From Halothiobacillus neapolitanus (GTDB lineage: Bacteria; Pseudomonadota; Gammaproteobacteria; Halothiobacillales; Halothiobacillaceae), in the NCBI GenBank assembly GCA_020721485.1, contig DYMR01000055.1:1-8781 (forward strand): a stretch of DNA of 8,781 nucleotides, given 5' to 3'. Positions 1 to 6,841 of the stretch are shown here, in pieces. The stretch's first letter is position 1, and each line of letters opens with the position of its first letter. The position numbers were made by a program, and so were the translations under genes. The notes below the pieces were generated by a model, which saw only the letters and a program-made list of their open reading frames with translations, did not search any database and had not been told where the DNA came from.

Positions 1-2774
1 ATGCAGCGCCCGCACAGGCTGGGGTGCGCGTCGTGTTGGCCGACATCGGCTTGGTGGTGCCAGCAACGCTCGCACTTGGGTTGTTCGCTGGCGGCCACGG
101 CGATGACGACTTGCCGACCGTTGGCGAGGGTTTCGACGGGCAAATCCGCAGGCGCGGCGTCGAGCGGGGCGATGTCGAGTTCGGAGACGATCAGCACGAA
201 GCGCAGTTCGTCCGCCATCGGTGCGAGCCGTTCGGCCAGCGCGACATCGACGAACAATTGCACACGGGCGGAGAGGTTCGCTTTGATGCGTTTGTCGGCG
301 CGGGCGGCTTCGGCCACACGGTTGACGGCATCGCGCAGGCCGATGATGTCGGCCCAGAATTGGCGCTGGCTGTCGTCGAGCAGCGGGCGCAGGTCGTCGC
401 GGTGCACGGCCAGCAGCACCGAGGGTTCGCGCGGTTCCTGCTGGGCGGGCAAAAAGCCCCAGAGTTCATCGGCGGTGAAGGAGAGTACCGGCGCGATCCA
501 GCGCGTCAGGGCTTCGATCACGCGCCACATCACGGTTTGCGCCGAGCGCCTCATGCGGGCGTTCGGTTGGCCGGTGTAGATGCGGTCTTTCACGATGTCG
601 AGGTAGAACGCACCCAGTTCGATCGAGCAGAAATGATGCACGCGGCTGATGAGGGTGTGGAAATCGTAGGCCGCGTAATCGGCCAGAATCGCGCGGTGCA
701 GCGCGGCGGCGTGGTCGGCCAGCCAGGCATCGAGCGGCAGCAGATCGGCATCGGCCACGCAATCGGTGGTCGGGTCGAAGTCGTTGATGTTCGCCAGCAG
801 ATAGCGCGCGGTGTTGCGGATGCGGCGGTAGGCCTCGCCGGTGCGGGCGAGAATTTCATCGGAGACGCTCATCTCGCCGGAAAAATCGGTCGAGGCGACC
901 CACAGGCGCAGCACATCGGCGCCCATTTTGTCGATGACGGTTTGCGGCGCGACGACATTGCCCAGCGATTTGGACATTTTCCGCCCCTGCCCATCGACGG
1001 TGAAGCCGTGGGTCAGCACGCCGCGATAGGGCGCGTGGCCGTTCATCGCCACGCCGGTCAATAGCGATGACTGGAACCAGCCCCGGTGTTGGTCGGAGCC
1101 TTCGAGATACAGATCCGCCGGTGTACCCAGTTCCGGGCGGCGCGCCAGCACGGCGGCGTGGGTGCTGCCGGAATCGAACCACACATCCAGGGTGTCGGTG
1201 ACTTTGTCGAACTGCGCGGCCTCGGCGCCGAGCAGTTCGGCGGGGTCGAGGCCGAACCAGGCATCAATGCCGGCGGTTTCGATGCGTTGGGCGACTTGTT
1301 CGATCAGCGCGGGGGTGTTCGGGTGCGGCAGGCCGGTCGCTTTATCCACGAACAGTGGGATCGGCACGCCCCAAGTGCGCTGGCGGGAAATGCACCAATC
1401 CGGGCGTTTTTCGACCATGCCGGTGATGCGCGCCTCGCCCCAAGCGGGCACGAAATGCACGGTTTGAATCGACGCCAGCGCCTCATCGCGCAGCGCGTTT
1501 TGCTCCATCGAAATAAACCATTGGCCGGTGGCGCGAAAAATCAGCGGGGTTTTGTGCCGCCAGCAGTGCGGATAGCTGTGGGTGAAGCGGCTGTGCGCGA
1601 GCAGTGCGCCGGATTCGCGCAGGGTGTCGAGGATTTTTGCGCCGCCGGTTTTGAGGTTCATGCCGCCCACGAGCGGGGTGTCCGGCAGGAAGACGCCTCG
1701 GCCATCGACGGGGTTATCGACCGGCAAGCCGTAGCGTTGGCCGATTTTGAAGTCGTCTTCGCCGTGGGCGGGCGCGGTGTGTACGGCGCCGGTGCCGGCC
1801 TCGGTGGTTACATGGTCGCCCAGGATGACCAGCACTTGCCGATTCAGGAATGGGTGATGCAGGTGCAAGCCTTCGAACTCCGCCCCCGGCGCGCGGCCGA
1901 GCACCTGCCCGACCAGCCCCATGCGCGCCAGCGCCGAGTCTCGCAGCGCTTCGGCCAGAATCAGGCGGCGGCCATCGGTCAGCTCGATCAGGCTGTACTC
2001 CAGTTCGGGGTTCAGCGCCACGGCTTGGTTGGCGGGCAGCGTCCACGGGGTGGTCGTCCAGATCACGATCGAGACCGGCGCGGTGCTGTTCAGCCCAAAC
2101 GCGCGGTGCGTGGCTTGTGCATCGACGGCGGCGAAGGCGACATCAATTTGATCGGATTGTTTGTCTTGATATTCGACTTCCGCCTCGGCCAGCGCCGAAC
2201 CGCAATCTAAGCACCAATGCACGGGCTTCTCGCCTCGGTGCAGATGGCCGCGCGCGATGATGGTGCCCAAGGCTCGCACGATGTCGGCCTCGGTGTGGAA
2301 GTCCATGGTTTGATAGGGGTTTTCCCAGTCGCCAATCACGCCCAGCCGGATGAAATCGGCCTTTTGCCGCGCGACTTGTTCGGCGGCATACACGCGGCAG
2401 GCATCGCGGAATTCACGCGGGCTGACTTTATCCCCGGCCTTGCCGAGCTTTTTTTCCACCTGCAATTCAATCGGCAGGCCGTGGCAATCCCAGCCCGGCA
2501 CATAGGGCGCGTCGAACCCGGCCAGTTGCTTGGATTTGACGATGATGTCTTTGAGAATTTTGTTCACCGCATGGCCGATGTGAATGTCGCCATTGGCATA
2601 CGGCGGGCCATCGTGCAGCACGAACTTGGGACGCCCGGCGCTGGCGGCGCGAATCGCGCGGTACAGGTGCAGTTGTTGCCACGCGGCAAGGCGATCTGGC
2701 TCCCGCTTGGGCAAATCGCCGCGCATGGGGAACGGGGTGTCGGGCAGATTCAGGGTGGCTTTGTAGTCGGTCAC
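1..2774 (-). CDS. ileS: Isoleucyl-tRNA synthetase (IleRS), 3' end cut by window edge
   Basis: Class I aminoacyl-tRNA synthetase that charges tRNA-Ile with isoleucine in the cytoplasm. I read one uninterrupted frame of 924 codons from a GTG start at 2774 to the window edge. Visible motifs are [13 protein letters not shown] with the HIGH signature at residues 65-68, the editing-domain TTTPW at about 240-244 and [15 protein letters not shown] around 337, WFDSGST and GSDQHRGWF, and GRKMSKS with KMSKS at 599-603 (966-980). The C-terminal zinc site has Cys pairs at 901/904 and 921/924. E. coli IleRS is 938 residues, so about 13 codons and the stop lie outside. The GTG start is chosen because the N-terminus ([20 protein letters not shown]) matches the E. 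coli N-terminus. No Shine-Dalgarno sequence is evident before it. The usual upstream neighbour ribF is absent; a pigment operon ends 85 bp upstream instead. Identity is certain. Confidence 0.98.
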   Translation of the reverse strand, partial: MTDYKATLNLPDTPFPMRGDLPKREPDRLAAWQQLHLYRAIRAASAGRPKFVLHDGPPYANGDIHIGHAVNKILKDIIVKSKQLAGFDAPYVPGWDCHGLPIELQVEKKLGKAGDKVSPREFRDACRVYAAEQVARQKADFIRLGVIGDWENPYQTMDFHTEADIVRALGTIIARGHLHRGEKPVHWCLDCGSALAEAEVEYQDKQSDQIDVAFAAVDAQATHRAFGLNSTAPVSIVIWTTTPWTLPANQAVALNPELEYSLIELTDGRRLILAEALRDSALARMGLVGQVLGRAPGAEFEGLHLHHPFLNRQVLVILGDHVTTEAGTGAVHTAPAHGEDDFKIGQRYGLPVDNPVDGRGVFLPDTPLVGGMNLKTGGAKILDTLRESGALLAHSRFTHSYPHCWRHKTPLIFRATGQWFISMEQNALRDEALASIQTVHFVPAWGEARITGMVEKRPDWCISRQRTWGVPIPLFVDKATGLPHPNTPALIEQVAQRIETAGIDAWFGLDPAELLGAEAAQFDKVTDTLDVWFDSGSTHAAVLARRPELGTPADLYLEGSDQHRGWFQSSLLTGVAMNGHAPYRGVLTHGFTVDGQGRKMSKSLGNVVAPQTVIDKMGADVLRLWVASTDFSGEMSVSDEILARTGEAYRRIRNTARYLLANINDFDPTTDCVADADLLPLDAWLADHAAALHRAILADYAAYDFHTLISRVHHFCSIELGAFYLDIVKDRIYTGQPNARMRRSAQTVMWRVIEALTRWIAPVLSFTADELWGFLPAQQEPREPSVLLAVHRDDLRPLLDDSQRQFWADIIGLRDAVNRVAEAARADKRIKANLSARVQLFVDVALAERLAPMADELRFVLIVSELDIAPLDAAPADLPVETLANGRQVVIAVAASEQPKCERCWHHQADVGQHDAHPSLCGRC

Positions 2775-2809
2775 GATGGGGGCGCTTGGGGCTGAAGAAA
2801 ATGGATTTG

Positions 2810-2818
2810 ATTGTAACA
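2810..2818 (-). promoter_or_regulatory. Probable extended -10 promoter for ileS
   Basis: On the minus strand the gap between the glycosyltransferase stop and ileS contains TGTTACAAT, an extended -10 element (TGn plus TACAAT, 5 of 6 matches to TATAAT). It would start transcription near 2803 and give a leader of about 29 nt before the GTG. I see no good -35 hexamer at 17 bp, which is tolerated for extended -10 promoters. A perfect 10-bp palindrome, GCGCCGGCGC, lies just upstream at 2826-2835. This would let the essential ileS be expressed independently of the pigment operon. It is a prediction from sequence only. Confidence 0.45.
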
Positions 2819-2859
2819 AGATTCAGCGCCGGCGCAGCCGTGGGGATTCGCCCGTTCGT

Positions 2860-3624
2860 TTAGCCCAGGAGGCGGCGCAGGATCAGCCCCGGCAGCCGCC
2901 AGAGAAAGCCGAAAAACAGGCGGGTGTGCATGCCGGTGAGCAGCAGGTTGTCGCGGCCATAGCGAAAGTGCGATACCCCGCCCTCCTGCGCGGCGAAGTA
3001 GCGTACCGGCGTGGGCAGGTTGCGCGGGCGCACGCCGTGCCACACCAGCCGCACCGCCGCTTCGGGGTCGAAATCGAACCGGCGCATGAAGCGGCTGCGG
3101 TGCATGATCGTGCGCAGCGGCGCAATCGGGTACACGCGCATGCCGAACAGGGAATCGCCAATCCCCGCCCAAAGCGTTTCCAGATTCACCCAAGTATTCG
3201 AAACCTGCCGCCCGTACACGCGGATTTTCGGCGCATCGGCATCGAACACGGGTTTGCCGAGAATCAGCGCGGCGGGGGTTTCTGCGGCGGCGGCCATGAA
3301 CGCGGGAATGTGGTCGGCGGGGTGCTGGCCATCGCTGTCGAGGGTGAGCGCGTGGGTGAAGCCGGCGGCGGCGGCGGCGTCCAGCCCATGCAGAATCGCC
3401 GCGCCCTTGCCTTGATTGTGCGGCAGAACGAGCACGCGTAAACCGGCATCCGTGGCGGCCAAGGCCTGCAAGCGCGCGGTGCTGCCATCGGTGCTGCCAT
3501 CGACCACGACCCACACCGGATTCCATACGGCGCGGGCGGCGGCGACGGTGTCGAACACCTTATCGCCGGGGTTGTAGCTCGGAATCAGCACCAAACGGTG
3601 GGGATCGGGAACGGCGGCGGTCAT
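2860..3624 (-). CDS. Family 2 (GT-A) glycosyltransferase of the pigment operon
   Basis: Predicted 254-residue cytoplasmic or membrane-associated glycosyltransferase that transfers a sugar from a nucleotide-sugar donor. Visible are the N-terminal strand LVLIPSYNPG (11-20), the nucleotide-binding segment VVVDGSTDGS (39-48), NQGKG (70-74), the metal-binding DXD-like DSDGQHP (96-102) and a GIGDSLFGMRVYP acceptor-side segment (154-166). The C-terminus is basic and hydrophobic (FFGFLWRLPGLILRRLLG) and could associate with the membrane; there is no multi-pass transmembrane domain. The ATG overlaps the TGA of the acyltransferase by 4 bases (3621-3624), and no Shine-Dalgarno sequence is seen, so translation is probably coupled. 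Similar GT2 genes occur in aryl-polyene and xanthomonadin clusters. Donor and acceptor cannot be read from sequence; glycosylation of the pigment or its lipid carrier is inferred. It is the last gene of the operon before ileS. Confidence 0.85.
   Translation of the reverse strand: MTAAVPDPHRLVLIPSYNPGDKVFDTVAAARAVWNPVWVVVDGSTDGSTARLQALAATDAGLRVLVLPHNQGKGAAILHGLDAAAAAGFTHALTLDSDGQHPADHIPAFMAAAAETPAALILGKPVFDADAPKIRVYGRQVSNTWVNLETLWAGIGDSLFGMRVYPIAPLRTIMHRSRFMRRFDFDPEAAVRLVWHGVRPRNLPTPVRYFAAQEGGVSHFRYGRDNLLLTGMHTRLFFGFLWRLPGLILRRLLG
3363..3379. repeat. CGG trinucleotide run
   Basis: Five CGG units plus CG form a 17-nt run that encodes the poly-alanine stretch at residues 83-87 of the glycosyltransferase. 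Unit slippage would add or remove alanines without changing frame. Confidence 0.6.
3479..3502. repeat. Perfect 12-bp tandem duplication in the glycosyltransferase
   Basis: GTGCTGCCATCG occurs twice in direct succession. On the coding (minus) strand it encodes DGSTDGST inside the nucleotide-binding motif of the glycosyltransferase. The amino-acid pattern is normal for GT2 enzymes, so this may simply be motif-driven coincidence of codons. Confidence 0.6.
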
Positions 3625-4385
3625 GTCGGTTCAGCGGGAGGAAACGGTTGGCGCAGCGCGTATTCGATGGCGGCGGTGCCGCTGCGCGCGTCGCGGGGGA
3701 TGGGGAGGTCGGTCAGGTGGCACAGGCGTCCGCGCCACGGCAGGCGGGGCGGGCGGGAGAGCGGCCAGTGTTTGCCGAGGTAGGCCGGGTCAAGCTCGAT
3801 GCCGAGCACGGTAATCGGCACCCGCGCCCGCTGGGCGATCATCGCGGCGCTGTAGCCGAGCGGGTCGAGCGGCGGTTCGCGCGTGCGCCCGCCCTCGGGG
3901 AAAATCAGCAGGTGCGCGCCCTCGCTCAGCGCTTGCCGCGCTTGAAGCACCACTTCGAGCGGGCCATCGTTGCGGATGTACCCGGCGAGGTGCGCGGCGG
4001 GGCCGAACAGCGGGTTGCGCATCAGCGCGGCCTTCATCACGCAGACGGTATCCGGCACCCGCGCGATGATGAGGATGACATCAATCAGCGAGGGATGGTT
4101 GGCGACCAGCACGCGCGGGCTGGCGGTGTTCAGCGTCGTTAATGCGCGCAGATCGAAGCGCGTGGCGCAGGTGAGGCGCAGAAAGCCGAGGTACAGCCGG
4201 AACGCGCCGCCGATGGTGCGGCGGGCGGCGCGGCGCGCCCTCGGCCAAGGCCGCAACGGGCGGAACAGCAGCGCTGCCGGCAGCAAGAGCAGACACAACA
4301 AGCCTAAAAACCCCAAACCCAGCCCCATGGCGAGGGTTTCGTAGGCGCGCCACAGCCGTGATCGGTGGGGTGAAGTGGGGGTCAT
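3621..4385 (-). CDS. LPLAT/PlsC-family lysophospholipid-type acyltransferase
   Basis: Predicted 254-residue membrane acyltransferase of the PlsC (1-acyl-glycerol-3-phosphate acyltransferase) superfamily. It has one strong N-terminal hydrophobic segment (about 20-41), then the catalytic HX4D motif NHPSLID (96-102, His97 and Asp102) and the substrate-binding FPEGGRTRE (162-170, the FPEGTR-type motif). The start at 4385 is preferred over a longer in-frame extension reaching to about 5021, because that extension lies wholly inside the chorismatase in another frame. The chosen ATG also forms an exact ATGA overlap with the chorismatase stop (4382-4385). The 3' end overlaps the glycosyltransferase start in the same way. 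Aryl-polyene and xanthomonadin clusters commonly carry such an acyltransferase. It probably esterifies the polyene acyl chain, possibly from ACP, onto a glycerol or lipid acceptor; this is inferred, and an ordinary phosphatidate-synthesis role is less likely given the operon. Confidence 0.9.
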   Translation of the reverse strand: MTPTSPHRSRLWRAYETLAMGLGLGFLGLLCLLLLPAALLFRPLRPWPRARRAARRTIGGAFRLYLGFLRLTCATRFDLRALTTLNTASPRVLVANHPSLIDVILIIARVPDTVCVMKAALMRNPLFGPAAHLAGYIRNDGPLEVVLQARQALSEGAHLLIFPEGGRTREPPLDPLGYSAAMIAQRARVPITVLGIELDPAYLGKHWPLSRPPRLPWRGRLCHLTDLPIPRDARSGTAAIEYALRQPFPPAEPT

Positions 4386-5377
4386 GAGCGCGGCAGGCTG
4401 CCGGTGGCTTCGATTTCGACCAGCAATTCCTGCCGGCACACATCGGCTTGAACATAGTGCGCGTCCAGCCCTTCGCCCAAGCAGACCCGCAGTTCGCGTT
4501 GGATTTTTTCCACATCGCCGGCATGGCGCACATAAATACGGTATTGCAGTTGGCTGAGGCGAAAGCCGAGGCTGTCTTCGGGCAGGCGCGCATTGGCTTC
4601 GCTCAGCAACGCGGAGAGGTTGGCAAGAATTTCGCGGGTTTGCGCCCGCACGCTGTCTAGGTGCCGGCTTTCGTGGCCGACAATGCTGGCGGTGCCGGAA
4701 ATCAGCAGCAGCCAACTGTGCGGCAGCGGCACGAGGGTGGCACGGGAAAAGGTCGGGCTTTTCGGGCCGTAGTCGCGCGGGTAGTGGTAGGCGCTGATCT
4801 GGCGGGGGTTTTCTAGCCGAATTGGCTCGACCTTGCCCGCCAGAAAGGCGAGCTGAAGGCTGCCCCGCCGAGTGCCGAGGGCGCAGGCGGCGGGGGCTTG
4901 CTGCTCGCTCGGCAGGGTGTGGGCGGCATAGGCGGCTTGTCGCCCGATGTTGAATTGCCGGTAGCGTTCCAGCCCGCCGGGTTCGCCGTGAATGTCCGGC
5001 AGATAATTCCAAGTGCGCCACAGATGCACAAAGCCGGTGGCGTTCAGCACGGTGAACAGGCGGTCGTACAGGGCTTGGCTGGCGGCGGGGAGTTGGTCTT
5101 CTTGCCCCGCCGGGTCGGTGTGTTCGAGAACGCCGAACAGCAACGCGTCATCGTGGCGATAGCGCCCGCCCGGAACTTCGCCCTGCGTCACGGCGCCCTG
5201 CGCGCTCGGCCAGCATTCGCCCAAGCCGTGGCTGCGGTGGTCGAACAGCGGAATCGGCACACTTAAAAAGGGCGCGGATACCGAGGTTTTCGGCGGCGAT
5301 CCGTACCAAATCAGCCCCAGGCCGTCGGCGCAGGGCTCGATCCGATCGACGGTGCGCGGGTGGTACGGGGCGCTCAT
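4382..5377 (-). CDS. Chorismatase of the XanB2/FkbO/Hyg5 family
   Basis: Predicted 331-residue cytosolic enzyme that hydrolyses chorismate; XanB2 members give 3- and 4-hydroxybenzoate plus pyruvate, and Hyg5 gives 3-hydroxybenzoate. Databases often label the family 'pteridine-dependent deoxygenase-like', and its fold is related to YjgF/RidA. Visible blocks, in order, are HLWRTWNYLPDIH (118-130), YRQFNIGR (139-146), ACALGT (164-169), PRQISAYHYPRDYGPKSP (191-208), LLISGTASIVGHESRH (224-239) and the C-terminal DVCRQELLVEIEA (312-324). From memory, that last block holds the conserved Cys/Ala position linked to product type and an active-site Glu. Length is typical. The ATG overlaps the halogenase stop by 4 bases (5374-5377), and its own stop overlaps the acyltransferase start. 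No Shine-Dalgarno sequence is visible. In this context it supplies the aryl starter for the polyene. Substrate and family are well supported; the 3-HBA versus 4-HBA ratio cannot be told. I leave the symbol empty because xanB2 naming depends on product. Confidence 0.92.
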   Translation of the reverse strand: MSAPYHPRTVDRIEPCADGLGLIWYGSPPKTSVSAPFLSVPIPLFDHRSHGLGECWPSAQGAVTQGEVPGGRYRHDDALLFGVLEHTDPAGQEDQLPAASQALYDRLFTVLNATGFVHLWRTWNYLPDIHGEPGGLERYRQFNIGRQAAYAAHTLPSEQQAPAACALGTRRGSLQLAFLAGKVEPIRLENPRQISAYHYPRDYGPKSPTFSRATLVPLPHSWLLLISGTASIVGHESRHLDSVRAQTREILANLSALLSEANARLPEDSLGFRLSQLQYRIYVRHAGDVEKIQRELRVCLGEGLDAHYVQADVCRQELLVEIEATGSLPRS

Positions 5378-6708
5378 GATGAGGGATCAGTGTCCGGCAG
5401 CGGGCGAATGATGCGCCGCCGATGACGCCACGCCCGCCAAGATCGGCCGGCGTGCCGCAGGGCGGAAAGGTAGTAGATGCCTTTGAGCAGGCGCAGCGCG
5501 CCCCAAATCGGGGTTTTGCCGTAAATATCGCCGGCCAGCAGCGAGAGCAGGGCTTCCCGCACGCGGAATATGTTGCGCGGCCCCATGAACAGATCGCGCA
5601 TGGTCGGGTGGGTGACGCGGTAGATAAACCACGAAAATTCTTTCGGGCCTCGGCGCAGTTCTCGGTCGAATTCGGCCATGGCCTGCGCGGTTTTTTCGGG
5701 CTGCCGCAGGGCGGTGTCGATGGCCTCGGCACCAAAAACGGCGCTCTGCATCGCGAGCAGCACGCCGGAGGAAAATACCGGGTCGATGAAGGCGAACGCA
5801 TCGCCGAGCAGAATGAATCGGTCGCCGTGGGTTTGGCGGGCACCGTAGGAATAATTGCCGGTGGCTTCGGCGGGCTGGATCAATTCGGCCTGCGCCATGC
5901 GCGCGGCGAGCGGCGGGCAGAGCGCGATATTTTCCTGCAAAAATTCTTCCAGTGGCCGCCCGCGACGGGTTTTGAGGTGGTATGGCCAAGTCACCATGCC
6001 CACGCTGGTGATGCCGTCTTTCAGCGGAATAAACCAGAACCAGCCGTGCTCGAACCAGAAAATGCTGATGTTGCCTTCCGCCTGACCGGGGTTGCGCTCG
6101 GCGCCGCGAAAATGCCCGAACACGGCGGTGCTGTTGTGCCGGGTGTTGCGGGTTTTGATGCCCAATTGGTTGGCGAGCAGGGTGTCGCGCCCGGAGGCAT
6201 CGACCACGAAGCGCGCGTGCCATTGCGCGGTTTGGCCAGATTCATCCTGCGCGGTGACGCGCACCGCCTCGGGCAGAAATTCCACGCCGGTGGCTTTCCA
6301 GCCCTCGTGGACGGTCGCGCCCTTGGCCTGCGCGTTGCGAATCAACACCTCGTCGAAGGCGGCGCGGGGGACTTGGTAGGCCATCGGCAGGGATTTATCC
6401 CAGGCTTCACCGAAGGCGAAAGTTTGCGTGTGCGCGTGCCAGGGCGAGACGAATTCCGCCGCCCATTTTTCCATGCCGAGGCCGCGCACCGCCTCGGCCA
6501 CGCCCAGTCGTTCAAACAGCGGCAGATTGGCGGGCAGCAGCGATTCCCCAATATGAAAGCGCGGGTGGTGGGCTTTTTCCAGCACCACCACGCGATACCC
6601 GCGCTCCGTGAGCAAGGGCGCAATCGTGGCGCCCGCCGGCCCACCGCCAATCACCAGAATATCCACCAGCACATCGCAGACATCGGATTCGGTGCGGTTT
6701 GGGGTCAT
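5374..6708 (-). CDS. FAD-dependent halogenase-like monooxygenase (tryptophan/phenol halogenase family)
   Basis: Predicted 444-residue soluble flavoprotein. It has an N-terminal FAD dinucleotide-binding fold DILVIGGGPAG (16-26), GESLLP (55-60), WFWFIP (223-228, the halogenase WxWxIP signature) and GDAFAFIDPVFSSG (302-315). The last contains FxxPxxSxG (Phe307, Pro310, Ser313, Gly315), a mark of flavin-dependent halogenases. Lys81 in MEKWAAEF is placed like the catalytic Lys79 of PrnA. These enzymes use FADH2, oxygen and a halide to halogenate aromatic rings and need a partner flavin reductase, none of which is seen here. The start at 6708 is fixed by AGGAG (6716-6720) 7 nt upstream; an upstream in-frame ATG at 6957 would read through the divergent control region into the PAP2 gene. 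It is the first gene of the four-gene minus operon and the only one with a clear ribosome binding site. Xanthomonadins are brominated, so aryl-head halogenation is a likely role; a non-halogenating monooxygenase or reductase remains possible. Confidence 0.88.
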   Translation of the reverse strand: MTPNRTESDVCDVLVDILVIGGGPAGATIAPLLTERGYRVVVLEKAHHPRFHIGESLLPANLPLFERLGVAEAVRGLGMEKWAAEFVSPWHAHTQTFAFGEAWDKSLPMAYQVPRAAFDEVLIRNAQAKGATVHEGWKATGVEFLPEAVRVTAQDESGQTAQWHARFVVDASGRDTLLANQLGIKTRNTRHNSTAVFGHFRGAERNPGQAEGNISIFWFEHGWFWFIPLKDGITSVGMVTWPYHLKTRRGRPLEEFLQENIALCPPLAARMAQAELIQPAEATGNYSYGARQTHGDRFILLGDAFAFIDPVFSSGVLLAMQSAVFGAEAIDTALRQPEKTAQAMAEFDRELRRGPKEFSWFIYRVTHPTMRDLFMGPRNIFRVREALLSLLAGDIYGKTPIWGALRLLKGIYYLSALRHAGRSWRAWRHRRRIIRPLPDTDPSS

Positions 6709-6715
6709 CGGGGGG

Positions 6716-6720
6716 CTCCT
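6716..6720 (-). promoter_or_regulatory. Ribosome binding site of the halogenase gene
   Basis: AGGAG on the minus strand, 7 nt before the ATG at 6708. It decides the start codon over the in-frame upstream ATG at 6957 and is the only convincing Shine-Dalgarno sequence in the minus-strand pigment operon. Confidence 0.85.
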
Positions 6721-6735
6721 AAAACGGGGATTTGA

Positions 6736-6756
6736 GGCTGTGTTCCAATCACAGCC
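6736..6756. repeat. Inverted repeat GGCTGTG-N7-CACAGCC in the divergent control region
   Basis: A perfect 7-bp inverted repeat (6736-6742 and 6750-6756) around a 7-nt centre. It lies between the predicted -10 element and the ribosome binding site of the minus operon, so it could be a leader-RNA hairpin or an operator dyad. No regulator gene lies in the window. Confidence 0.6.
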
Positions 6757-6761
6757 CATGC

Positions 6762-6794
6762 GCGGTGGCGTTCGGGCTGGCATGATACCACCGC
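6762..6794. repeat. Inverted repeat GCGGTGG-N19-CCACCGC flanking the predicted -10 elements
   Basis: A perfect 7-bp inverted repeat (6762-6768 and 6788-6794) spaced by 19 nt. Its right arm overlaps the predicted divergent -10 elements, a position where a bound repressor would block transcription. A second motif, the direct repeat GCCGGTGC at 6800-6807 and 6814-6821, lies beside it. A function is inferred only from placement. Confidence 0.5.
6778..6790. promoter_or_regulatory. Candidate bidirectional promoter with symmetric extended -10 elements
   Basis: The 13-mer TGGCATGATACCA is a near-palindrome (5 of 6 pairs). Minus strand: TGGTATCAT is an extended -10 (TGn plus TATCAT, 5 of 6), predicting a start near 6775 and a leader of about 67 nt to the halogenase ATG. 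Plus strand: TGGCATGAT is a weaker extended -10 (CATGAT, 4 of 6), predicting a start near 6793 and a leader of about 49 nt to the PAP2 TTG. No good -35 is seen on either side. Symmetric -10 elements are a known source of divergent transcription in bacteria. Confidence 0.4.
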
Positions 6795-6829
6795 CGTCCG
6801 CCGGTGCTTGCGTGCCGGTGCCCCGCCAC

Positions 6830-6837
6830 AGGAGGTG
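6830..6837 (+). promoter_or_regulatory. Full-length Shine-Dalgarno sequence before a TTG start
   Basis: AGGAGGTG is an 8-of-8 match to the complement of the 16S rRNA anti-SD core. The GGAGG core ends 6 nt before TTG at 6842. It argues for that TTG rather than the in-frame GTG at 6869 or ATG at 6875. Confidence 0.75.
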
Positions 6838-6841
6838 TGAT

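Noticed and set aside
1..2774. Possible frameshift or pseudogene status of ileS, since no single long minus frame with a stop is complete in the window
   Set aside because: Translation from GTG 2774 to the edge stays in one frame through the HIGH, editing, KMSKS and zinc motifs. The stop codon is simply outside the window.
24..2795. Long plus-strand open frames (24-1064, 1086-2210, 2217-2795) opposite ileS
   Set aside because: They are antisense to an unbroken, fully motif-bearing IleRS frame. Their translations are rich in G, R, A, Q and H with no recognisable domain, as expected for shadow frames in GC-rich DNA.
2826..2835. GCGCCGGCGC palindrome as a terminator of the pigment operon
   Set aside because: It has no loop or following T-run on the minus strand, so it does not form an intrinsic terminator.
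4386..5021. N-terminal extension of the acyltransferase frame up to 5021
   Set aside because: It lies in another frame inside the chorismatase. The sequence before the ATG at 4385 is low-complexity shadow, and the ATGA overlap fixes the true start.
5422..6735. 437-codon plus-strand open frame opposite the halogenase gene
   Set aside because: Antisense shadow of a gene with clear FAD and halogenase motifs; no domain or convincing ribosome binding site of its own.
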